Counted from the first letter of the stretch, positions 1-5,043 are shown. The stretch is 5,217 nucleotides of DNA from an uncultured Flavobacteriales bacterium (GCA_946478675.1 CAMLEF010000319.1:1-5217), one strand, 5' to 3'. Numbers and translations: made by a program. Notes: generated by a model not told the origin, from the letters alone.

Positions 1-7
1 GATTGGA

Positions 8-940
8 TCAGGGGCAGCTTTCCTCTGCCGCCTTGTTTGCTTCCGCCAACCGTTGGGCTTGTTCATCCGGCGTCAAATAGCGGTACTCCCCATTTTCCTC
101 TTTTACTTTTATGTGGCTGTAGGTTTTCAGCGTTTCCGCATTTTGATCCGGCCGCAGATCGAGCAACACGGTGGCCGTTCCTTTCGCCTGCAGCTGTTCG
201 CGGATCGCGGGGCTGTGAAAATAAATGGCGCCGCCTTCGATGCCGCCGGCCGTGATGACGAGCTCGCCTTTTTTGATTTTTCCTTCGCAGGATACGGCGA
301 TATTCTTCAGTGGCTTTCCTTCCGCTTCGGCTAAAAACGCGTTCGGCCACCGCACCTGCATCGCGCAATTCGACGCCTGGAACGGAACGATGCGGATTTG
401 CCGCTGCGCGAAAAGTTCCGCCCACGATCCGTCGCTGCCCGTTACTTTCCAGCTCGCGCCGCCCAATGCAAACACCACGAGCCCGCCGTCGATGGCCTGC
501 ACGCCGTCTTTCGTTTCAAACAGCAGCCGCCCGTTTTCCCAGCCGCACCAGCGATGACGCAAATGCAAGTGCACTTTTTTTCGTTCGAGCACCGCCAGGA
601 TCGCCTGCAGCACTTCGATCGGCTTGATGCCTTTTTCCGGGAACACGCGCCCGCTCGTACCAACGTAGGTGGAAATGCCGATGCTGTGGAGCCAGCGCCG
701 CAAATCCGTATTCGAAAATTGCTGCAGCAGCGGACGGAAAAAAGATTCCGGGTGATAACGCGTGATCATTTCCTCCACCGGCTCAGAATGCGTGAGATTA
801 AATCCGCCTTCTCCCGCGACAAGAAATTTTCGCGCCGGCGCCGCATTCTTCTCGAAGAGGTGCACGTCGAACAACCGCTCGTCGAGCATAGCCGCAAGCA
901 TCAGCGCCGAAGGCCCCGAACCGATAATGGAAACTTTCAC
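8..940 (-). CDS. FAD-dependent flavoprotein, HI0933/BaiN superfamily (TIGR03862-like), C-terminally truncated
   Basis: 310 residues, probably a cytosolic FAD-binding oxidoreductase whose substrate is not known. An N-terminal Rossmann motif GSGPSA (7-12) is followed by an acidic residue, E30, at the end of the second strand, where FAD ribose is usually held. Family signatures follow in order: RKFLVAGEGGFNLTH (37-51), SGRVFP (96-101), ALGGASW (158-164), GSDGSW (168-173) and GIEGGAIY (233-240). These fit the TIGR03862 branch better than the classical HI0933 branch, which has a GGGRCN-type motif. Family members usually have about 380-410 residues and end with a second FAD-binding motif (GE-x-D-x-x-x-x-GGY-like). 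Here resemblance stops near LDLRPD (261-265), and a charged tail of about 45 residues leads to TGA at 8-10, so the enzyme may be inactive. The start is GTG (938-940); an in-frame stop lies four codons upstream, so no earlier start is possible. No Shine-Dalgarno sequence is seen because the intergenic repeat abuts the start. It may be read through from the regulator gene upstream. Confidence 0.8.
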   Translation of the reverse strand: MKVSIIGSGPSALMLAAMLDERLFDVHLFEKNAAPARKFLVAGEGGFNLTHSEPVEEMITRYHPESFFRPLLQQFSNTDLRRWLHSIGISTYVGTSGRVFPEKGIKPIEVLQAILAVLERKKVHLHLRHRWCGWENGRLLFETKDGVQAIDGGLVVFALGGASWKVTGSDGSWAELFAQRQIRIVPFQASNCAMQVRWPNAFLAEAEGKPLKNIAVSCEGKIKKGELVITAGGIEGGAIYFHSPAIREQLQAKGTATVLLDLRPDQNAETLKTYSHIKVKEENGEYRYLTPDEQAQRLAEANKAAEESCP

Positions 941-984
941 GAGGGTTACGAATTACGAATCGATACGAATATACGAATGGTGAA

Positions 985-1121
985 GGGTTACGAATTGCGA
1001 ATGAATACGAATACCGCGAATGGTATTTATTAAGAAGGACGCTCACCCCCCAACACTCATTTGCGTAACTCACCTTCATTGATAATTCGCGGTATTCGTA
1101 AAGATTCGTAATCCGTAACCC
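985..1121. repeat. Inner inverted repeat, 37-bp arms
   Basis: The arms at 985-1021 and 1085-1121 are reverse complements with 5 mismatches, separated by a 63-bp loop. The arm ends are exact: GGGTTACG at the outer end and TACGAATACCGCGAAT at the loop end. This is the strongest single hairpin of the larger element. The 1159-1195 copy could replace the 1085-1121 arm, giving alternative pairings. Confidence 0.8.
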
Positions 1122-1232
1122 CGCGAACTCTCCTTTGCGAAACTCCCCCATTATTGCTATTCGCGGTATTCGTAAAGATTCGTAATTCGTAACCCCGCGA
1201 ACTCTTCTTTGCGAAACTCCCCCATCATTGCT
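1085..1232. repeat. Two 74-bp tandem repeat units with a diverged third copy
   Basis: The units at 1085-1158 and 1159-1232 are identical at 71 of 74 positions; all three differences are C/T exchanges. A third, more diverged copy starts at 1233, again 74 bp on. The second half of a unit, without its first half, also lies in phase at about 1045-1084. Each of the two good units opens with TTCGCGG (1086-1092, 1160-1166) and carries CCGCGAA 28 bp later (1121-1127, 1195-1201), so each can fold into its own 7-bp-stem hairpin around the ATTCGTA core. Confidence 0.85.
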
Positions 1233-1298
1233 ATTCGGATATTCGTACCGATTCGTAATTCGCACCCCCCAACTCTCACTTGCGTAATTCGCCCTTCA

Positions 1299-1982
1299 CT
1301 ACTCTCCCGCAATCCCCGCCAACGCCTCCGCATCCAGCACGCGGATATTCCTTCCCTGCGTTTCGATGATGCTGTTGCGCTTGAATTCCTGCAGCACGCG
1401 CACGAGCGTTTCTTTCACCGTGCCGACGTACGCAGCAAGGTCGTCGCGCGAGAGATTGATGTCGCCGGGCTTTCCTTTCACCTTGAATTTTTCCTGCAGC
1501 ACGAGCAGGCCCAGCGCCACACGCACACGCACCGGCTGCTGCGCGAAGACGGTAATGTTGTTGACCCACACGGAAAATTCATGGCTCAGCGACACCAGCA
1601 GCATGCGCGCGAGTTCGTTGGAGCTTTTGAGAATTTCCAGGAAATGTTCGCGCGGGATAAAATAGAAAGAGCAATCCTCGAGTGTCGTCGCCGTTACCGG
1701 GTGCGGCTCGGCGCTGATGAGCGGGCGGTAACCGATTGCTTCGCCTTTCGTGTAGATGTACATGATGTGCTCCCGACCGTCTTTGCCGGTCTGAAAGATT
1801 TTCACTTTCCCTTTGCGTACGATGTAAATTCCTTTTGGGAAAGAACCTTCACGATAGAGCACTATCCCTTTCTTGGCTTTTATCCGCAGGGTGCCCGAAT
1901 CCAGCTGCTGCCGTTCTTTTAACGGTAAGTTGTCGAAAAGTCCAGTGCTCTCCAGATTGAATTTTCGAAGAGAGGCACTCAT
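1299..1982 (-). CDS. Crp/Fnr-family transcriptional regulator
   Basis: 227 residues from ATG at 1980-1982, a usual length for the family. An N-terminal cyclic-nucleotide-binding-type beta-roll spans about residues 15-120 (GIYIVRKGKVKIF at 51-63, KGE at 79-81). A long dimerisation helix follows (about 122-160), then a winged helix-turn-helix with the recognition segment VGTVKETLVRVLQEF at 186-200. Glu191 and Arg195 align with the residues that read TGA half-sites in CRP (E181, R185) and FNR (E209, R213), which predicts a TTGA/TCAA-type target. The only cysteine is C104, so an FNR-type iron-sulfur cluster is ruled out. The Arg-Ser pair that clamps cAMP in CRP appears to be replaced by His-Pro-Val (94-96), so the ligand is unknown. 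A TTG three codons upstream (1989-1991) is in frame but overlaps the predicted -7 box, so ATG is preferred. Two matching operators lie just upstream, which suggests autoregulation. Confidence 0.93.
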   Translation of the reverse strand: MSASLRKFNLESTGLFDNLPLKERQQLDSGTLRIKAKKGIVLYREGSFPKGIYIVRKGKVKIFQTGKDGREHIMYIYTKGEAIGYRPLISAEPHPVTATTLEDCSFYFIPREHFLEILKSSNELARMLLVSLSHEFSVWVNNITVFAQQPVRVRVALGLLVLQEKFKVKGKPGDINLSRDDLAAYVGTVKETLVRVLQEFKRNSIIETQGRNIRVLDAEALAGIAGE

Positions 1983-1988
1983 GTCGGT

Positions 1989-1996
1989 CAAAATTA
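1989..1996 (-). promoter_or_regulatory. Bacteroidota-type -7 box (TAATTTTG) for the regulator gene, predicting a leaderless mRNA
   Basis: TAATTTTG is a perfect TAnnTTTG match on the minus strand. With the first T at about -12, transcription would start near 1984-1982, at or within 2 nt of the ATG at 1982. No good -33 TTTG is seen at the expected distance, which fits an activator-dependent promoter. A TTGA-N6-TCAA operator is centred 28.5 bp upstream of the first T. Confidence 0.55.
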
Positions 1997-2017
1997 GTTG
2001 TCTTTTTGAGCGAAAAA

Positions 2018-2031
2018 TTGATAAAAGTCAA
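2018..2031. promoter_or_regulatory. Crp/Fnr-type operator, regulator-side (TTGATAAAAGTCAA)
   Basis: A perfect TTGA-N6-TCAA palindrome, matching the FNR consensus TTGAT-N4-ATCAA at 9 of 10 defined positions. Its centre (2024.5) is about 41 bp from the predicted start of the regulator transcript, the class II activator position. The nearby regulator's recognition helix is compatible with this site, so autoregulation is the simplest reading. Confidence 0.65.
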
Positions 2032-2076
2032 CGGAGCTTTTCCGAATGCGATTATGCTGTATACAAAAACTGTGCT

Positions 2077-2096
2077 GCATTGAGATAAATCAATGC
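2077..2096. promoter_or_regulatory. Crp/Fnr-type operator, right-hand side (GCATTGA-N6-TCAATGC)
   Basis: A perfect 7-bp inverted repeat around a 6-bp spacer. The core TTGA-N6-TCAA spans 2080-2093 and, like the other site, matches the FNR consensus at 9 of 10 positions. Its centre (2086.5) is 29.5 bp upstream of the first T of the plus-strand -7 box at 2116 and 62 bp from the other operator. Outer GTGC/GCAC ends (2072-2075, 2100-2103) could extend it into a hairpin, but they are unevenly spaced, so a protein-binding site is the better explanation. Confidence 0.68.
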
Positions 2097-2115
2097 GCGG
2101 CACTTTTGATCGGAA

Positions 2116-2123
2116 TACTTTTG
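2116..2123 (+). promoter_or_regulatory. Bacteroidota-type -7 box (TACTTTTG), rightward promoter
   Basis: TACTTTTG is a perfect TAnnTTTG element. The predicted start is about 2128-2129, exactly where the 10-bp hairpin stem begins. No TTTG is found about 20 bp upstream; the Crp/Fnr operator occupies the position expected for class II activation. The promoter drives the hairpin transcript and, by read-through, the gene at 2196. Confidence 0.55.
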
Positions 2124-2127
2124 CGGC

Positions 2128-2190
2128 CGTGAAGCGCCTATCCGTGGTTGGAGCCGGAGCGATGCCGGCGGCGCTTCACTTTTATTTTTT
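2128..2190 (+). ncRNA. Candidate short (about 60 nt) RNA under Crp/Fnr-type control
   Basis: The predicted transcription start (about 2128-2129, from the -7 box at 2116-2123) coincides with the 5' foot of a hairpin whose 3' foot is followed by a T-tract. A terminated transcript would be about 60 nt, with its two ends paired. The upstream operator at 2077-2096 would place it under a Crp/Fnr-family regulator, recalling FNR-activated small RNAs such as FnrS in Escherichia coli, though no sequence likeness is claimed. The alternative is an attenuated 5' leader of the gene at 2196. Confidence 0.35.
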
Positions 2191-2191
2191 T
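2129..2191 (+). terminator. Rho-independent-terminator-like hairpin with T-tract, upstream of the gene at 2196
   Basis: GTGAAGCGCC (2129-2138) pairs perfectly with GGCGCTTCAC (2170-2179). The stem is extended internally by GCCGG/CCGGC (2153-2157 with 2165-2169, 7-nt loop) across a 14-nt one-sided bulge. TTTTATTTTTTT follows directly (2180-2191). The gene's ATG is only 4 nt past the T-tract, so this would act as an attenuator in the leader, or as the end of a separate short RNA. It is less likely to be only a leader stability hairpin. Confidence 0.65.
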
Positions 2192-2195
2192 ACTT

Positions 2196-2543
2196 ATGAC
2201 GATCCGATATTTTTTTGGGAAAAGGCGGGAAACGGAAAACACGTGGAAGCATACGTTTGCGGTCCTCATCAGCGATGTATTCCTGTGGAAAGTGAGCTGG
2301 CAGCGCAACGAGCAGGAAACCCGCATGCCCGAAGAATACCGCATCGAAGCCGGGAAGGTGGATTCCATTACCGAAACCGGGCTGAACGAGCTGACGGAGA
2401 TCCGCGAAGAAGACGTGAAGACGGTCGTGAACATCGAAAAAGATTTTACCTCCTGGGCGCTCAGCAGCTACCAGAATTACCTCGCGCGAAACCCCGACCC
2501 GAAGAAAGAAACGAACGGGCGCAAGCGGAAGAACGAAGGGTGA
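2196..2543 (+). CDS. Hypothetical 115-residue protein
   Basis: I do not recognise this protein. Reading from ATG at 2196, which follows an AU-rich, unstructured stretch suited to initiation in Bacteroidota, it has 115 residues. It is tryptophan-rich (W17, W31, W35, W87), has an acidic middle (about 38-82, many Glu) and ends in a basic Lys/Arg-rich tail (103-113). A short hydrophobic patch, FAVLISDVFLW (21-31), is too short for a confident membrane segment, and no signal peptide is seen. Codon use (GC-rich third positions such as CTG, AAC, GAC, ATC) resembles the ClC gene, which favours true coding in this frame. A TTG start at 2148 would lie inside the hairpin and is less likely. It is the first gene downstream of the operator at 2077-2096, so its expression is probably tied to the Crp/Fnr-type regulator. 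Confidence 0.6.
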   Translation: MTIRYFFGKRRETENTWKHTFAVLISDVFLWKVSWQRNEQETRMPEEYRIEAGKVDSITETGLNELTEIREEDVKTVVNIEKDFTSWALSSYQNYLARNPDPKKETNGRKRKNEG

Positions 2544-2553
2544 AAAAACAGGG

Positions 2554-2633
2554 CATTCGGACATTCGTTCATTGGGTTTTTAGTTAGACGAAAACAAATT
2601 CCCGAATGACCGAATGACCGGATGACCGGATGA
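2554..2633. repeat. ATTCG-type hairpin repeat with 8-bp tandem units
   Basis: Four tandem 8-bp units, CCGAATGA twice then CCGGATGA twice, fill 2602-2633. The arm 2554-2576 is the reverse complement of 2601-2624 with one gap and three mismatches, one of which would be a G-U pair in RNA; the loop is 24 nt. The element lies between two plus-strand genes. It could act as a terminator or processing signal for the gene at 2196, but it lacks a clean T-tract after the second arm. It shares the ATTCG/CGAAT core and palindromic layout with the element at 943-1298. Confidence 0.75.
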
Positions 2634-2643
2634 ACGTCTTGAT

Positions 2644-2651
2644 TACCTTTG
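2644..2651 (+). promoter_or_regulatory. Bacteroidota-type -7 box (TACCTTTG) for the ClC gene
   Basis: TACCTTTG is a perfect TAnnTTTG element ending 4 nt before the GTG start of the ClC gene. The predicted start of transcription falls at or very near the GTG, so the mRNA would be leaderless. No clear -33 element is present; that position is covered by the 8-bp tandem repeat. Confidence 0.5.
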
Positions 2652-2655
2652 CCGC

Positions 2656-4434
2656 GTGCATCGCCTGCTTCGTTTAATAGAAACCGGGATCGAGTGGCTT
2701 CACGCCCGGCTCGATAAAAAACAGTTCCTCATTCTTTCGAGCATGCTGGTCGGATTGACGGCCGGCCTGGCTGCGGTCATCCTCAAGCTGCTCGTGCATT
2801 TCATCCGCGGGCTCATCACGCACGATTACCATATCGCGCACCAGTATATTTTTTATCTCCTGTTTCCCGTCATCGGCATTGCGCTCAGCGTGCTCTTCGT
2901 GAAAAAAGTGCTCGGCGGAAAACTCGGCCGCGGCACGTCGAACATTCTTTACGCGATCGCGAAAAAAGGAGCGCGCCTGCCACCCGACCAGATGTATTCG
3001 CACATCGTTACCAGCGCGCTCACCGTCGGCTTCGGAGGTTCCGCAGGTCTCGAGTCGCCCATCGTGACGACCGGCTCAGCGATCGGATCGAACTACGGCC
3101 GCACGTACAAGCTCACGTACAAAGACCGCACGCTGCTGCTCGCCTGTGGTGCGGCTGCCGGTATCGGCGCTTCGTTCAACGCACCGATCGCGGGACTGCT
3201 GTTTGCGCTCGAAGTATTGCTCGCCGACGTGACGATCTCCGCTTTCATCCCGATCATGATCGCTGCCGCTGCCGGCGGACTGCTGTCGAAAGTCGTGCTC
3301 AACGAAGACATCCTGCTTTCGTTCAAGCTGAAGCAGGCGTTCGATTATCACAACGTGCCGTGGTACATCGTGCTGGGACTGCTCGCGGGTTTTGTGTCGG
3401 TATATTACACGCGCGTTTTTCCGAAGGTGGAATCGTTTTTCCACAGACGGAAAAAGCACACCTGGACCAACGTGTTCATCGGCGGCTCGCTGCTGGCGGT
3501 GCTGATCTGGTTGTTCCCTTCTCTTTTCGGCGAAGGCTACGACAGCATCAAAACGCTGGCCGATTCGCATCCCGGCGACCTGATGACGAACAGCCCGTTC
3601 TCCGTTTACTCGACGAATACGCTGTTCATTCTCGTTTTTTTCTTCGTGATCATTTTCGTGAAAGCGATCGCCGCAGGACTTACGATCGGCATCGGCGGTA
3701 ACGGCGGCAACTTCGCGCCTTCGCTGTTCGTCGGAGGATATCTCGGGTTTGTTTTTGCGTACGGCCTCAACCTCGCCGGCTTCCAATTGCCTGCAGCGAA
3801 TTTCACGATCGTTGCGATGGCGGGCGTGCTCAGCGGAATTTTTCACGCGCCGCTTACCGGCATGTTCCTCATCGCCGAGATCACGGGCGGCTACGAGCTG
3901 ATGATCCCGCTGATGATCGTTTCCGCGCTGAGCTATACCGTCGTGAAATATTTCGAGCCGTATTCGATGGACACGAAGAAGCTCGCTGCGAAAGGGCACA
4001 TCTTCACGCACGATAAAGACCGCAACATTCTCACGGTGCTGAAAGTTTCGAAGATCGTCGAGACGGGATTCCAGCCGGTGCGCCCGGAGATGAAGCTCGG
4101 CGATCTCGTGGACGTCGTTGCGCATTCGCAGCGGAACGTTTTTCCTGTCGTGAACAAAGAGAAAGAGCTTGTCGGCATCATCCTGCTCGAATCGATCCGC
4201 GAGATCATGTTCAAGCGCGAGCTGTACAACACCGTCACCGTCGACCAGCTCATGCGCCCGCCCGCAGCGATCGTGCAGCCCGACGAAGACATGTATGCCG
4301 TGATGAAAAAGTTCGATGAAACCGGCGCCTGGAATCTGCCGGTGGTCGAGAACGGCCTATACATCGGCTTCGTGTCGAAATCGAGCATTTTCACGAGCTA
4401 CCGCAAGCGATTGATCCGTTCGACGGCGGAGTGA
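2656..4434 (+). CDS. ClC-family voltage-gated-type chloride channel with tandem CBS domains
   Basis: 592 residues: an inner-membrane ClC core (about 22-437) followed by two cytoplasmic CBS domains (about 470-520 and 527-588) that usually bind adenine nucleotides and adjust gating. Pore motifs: GLESP (131-135) gives the gating glutamate E133, matching the G(K/R)EGP motif. GNFAP (351-355) is the canonical GxFxP anion-filter motif. Y436 (EPYS) may be the pore tyrosine. The first filter motif GSGIP is replaced by GRGTS (91-95). In the GLLFALEV segment (180-187), Val187 sits where H+/Cl- exchangers have the inner proton glutamate (E203 of the E. coli protein). ClC channels also have Val there, so passive chloride conduction is inferred. 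The GTG at 2656 gives the full N-terminal helix; the next in-frame Met is residue 30, inside the first membrane helix. The gene ends 3 bp from the convergent gene, with no terminator between them. Confidence 0.93.
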   Translation: MHRLLRLIETGIEWLHARLDKKQFLILSSMLVGLTAGLAAVILKLLVHFIRGLITHDYHIAHQYIFYLLFPVIGIALSVLFVKKVLGGKLGRGTSNILYAIAKKGARLPPDQMYSHIVTSALTVGFGGSAGLESPIVTTGSAIGSNYGRTYKLTYKDRTLLLACGAAAGIGASFNAPIAGLLFALEVLLADVTISAFIPIMIAAAAGGLLSKVVLNEDILLSFKLKQAFDYHNVPWYIVLGLLAGFVSVYYTRVFPKVESFFHRRKKHTWTNVFIGGSLLAVLIWLFPSLFGEGYDSIKTLADSHPGDLMTNSPFSVYSTNTLFILVFFFVIIFVKAIAAGLTIGIGGNGGNFAPSLFVGGYLGFVFAYGLNLAGFQLPAANFTIVAMAGVLSGIFHAPLTGMFLIAEITGGYELMIPLMIVSALSYTVVKYFEPYSMDTKKLAAKGHIFTHDKDRNILTVLKVSKIVETGFQPVRPEMKLGDLVDVVAHSQRNVFPVVNKEKELVGIILLESIREIMFKRELYNTVTVDQLMRPPAAIVQPDEDMYAVMKKFDETGAWNLPVVENGLYIGFVSKSSIFTSYRKRLIRSTAE

Positions 4435-4437
4435 CGC

Positions 4438-5043
4438 TTACTTTGCGATATTCTCCAGGGCAAAGAAGAAGGGCGTCGTCGAACCATCGCCGCGCATGAC
4501 AAGGTCGGCCGTGGAAATTCCCGCAAGCGAAAAGCCGTCGAGCGCATTCAGCATCGCCGGGTCTTCCATCACCTCGCGTTGTTCTGCCGGCGTCCGCCCC
4601 ACAAAAATGTTCGGCTCGCTGAGAATGGAAATTGTCCCGCCCGCCGTTAACGGGTGTTTGTCAATCACGGCAAAGGAGCCGCGTTCTATCGTTACATACA
4701 CCGTTTTTTCCGCCGATTCATTGCGGACCGTCAAAGCGTATTGCTCTTCGCCAGACTCCTCTCCGGAAAGATGATGCCCTTCGTCGGCACAGACAACGGT
4801 ATAGTTGCCGGGTTGTCGGAGCGCGAAAACAGGAAGGCTGATCAGCTCCGTTTCGCCGATCCGGATCGTGTGATCATTTCCGAAATCGCGCGGAATAACG
4901 TGGGAGGATCCCGGTCCGCAATTATCGATTCGATATGCCGCAACGACGGCTGTTTGCCCCCCGCGCATACCAGATTGAAAAATGACGACGCTGGAATTAG
5001 TGCTGTCATTCGAGTAATTCACGAAACGTATTTGGACAGGCAT
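4438..5043 (-). CDS. Hypothetical 201-residue protein, probably beta-rich
   Basis: I do not recognise the family. From ATG at 5041-5043 it has 201 residues, is acidic and lacks a signal peptide or membrane segment, so it is probably cytosolic. The pattern looks like alternating beta-strands and polar loops: IRFVNY (5-10), SSVVIFQ (17-23), HTIRIG (58-63), NYTVVCADEG (80-89), YALTVRNES (102-110), TVYVTIERGSFAVID (114-128) and GTISIL (136-141). A more helical end follows (about 151-200: TPAEQREVMEDPAMLNALDGF, then LVMRGDG). An in-frame TTG at 5068-5070 would add nine residues, but ATG is preceded by an A-rich stretch and is preferred. A weak promoter candidate, TAACTTGG (minus strand, 5074-5067), lies upstream. 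The gene is divergent from the tRNA and convergent with the ClC gene. Confidence 0.75.
   Translation of the reverse strand: MPVQIRFVNYSNDSTNSSVVIFQSGMRGGQTAVVAAYRIDNCGPGSSHVIPRDFGNDHTIRIGETELISLPVFALRQPGNYTVVCADEGHHLSGEESGEEQYALTVRNESAEKTVYVTIERGSFAVIDKHPLTAGGTISILSEPNIFVGRTPAEQREVMEDPAMLNALDGFSLAGISTADLVMRGDGSTTPFFFALENIAK

Larger units (their letters stand above)
943..1298. repeat. ATTCG-rich nested inverted-repeat element filling the intergenic space
   Basis: This 356-bp stretch holds no credible gene. It is built from short runs of ATTCGTA/TACGAAT. Two blocks in one orientation (943-980 and 985-1023, 42-bp period) face three blocks in the opposite orientation (starting at 1085, 1159 and 1233, 74-bp period). 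The pairing is nested: 947-978 matches the reverse complement of 1233-1264 at 29 of 32 positions, and 985-1021 matches the reverse complement of 1085-1121 at 32 of 37. It begins 3 bp from the GTG start of the flavoprotein gene and reaches the stop codon of the regulator gene. Transcribed from the regulator gene, it could form a long multi-stem RNA. No transposase or target-site duplication was seen. Confidence 0.85.

Noticed and set aside
798..1265. A 155-codon minus-strand reading frame across the repeat element, with recurring peptides such as RITNxYEYRE.
   Set aside because: The peptide repeats come from the ATTCGTA DNA repeats. The frame runs into the flavoprotein gene out of phase and resembles no protein.
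943..1298. Possible CRISPR array, given regular repeats.
   Set aside because: The 74-bp units are contiguous with no unique spacers, repeats occur in both orientations, and no cas gene is present.
2051..2056. A CATAAT hexamer on the minus strand that would place the 2080-2093 operator near -42 of an E. coli-style -10 box toward the regulator gene.
   Set aside because: Bacteroidota housekeeping promoters use TAnnTTTG. The TAATTTTG box at 1989-1996 with the nearer operator gives the same geometry with a perfect match, although a second upstream promoter cannot be excluded.
2072..2107. The right-hand operator read as a terminator hairpin (GTGC...GCAC then TTTT).
   Set aside because: The outer arms are unevenly spaced, the T-run is only 4, and no gene ends there; the TTGA-N6-TCAA core explains the symmetry better.
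2138..2434. A 98-codon minus-strand frame antisense to the 115-residue gene.
   Set aside because: It runs through the terminator-like hairpin, its product is Ser/Arg-rich without recognisable features, and no promoter or start context supports it.
2093..2587. A longer 164-codon plus-strand frame overlapping the 115-residue gene.
   Set aside because: Its Arg-rich, low-complexity product and its start inside the operator argue against it; the 2196-2543 frame has codon use like the neighbours.
3076..4125. A 349-codon open frame antisense to the ClC gene.
   Set aside because: It lies opposite a strongly supported ClC coding sequence, and its Arg/His/Glu-rich product is typical of an antisense shadow in GC-rich coding DNA.
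4432..4443. A bidirectional terminator between the convergent ClC gene and the 201-residue gene.
   Set aside because: Only 3 bp separate the stop codons and no hairpin with a T-tract is visible there.
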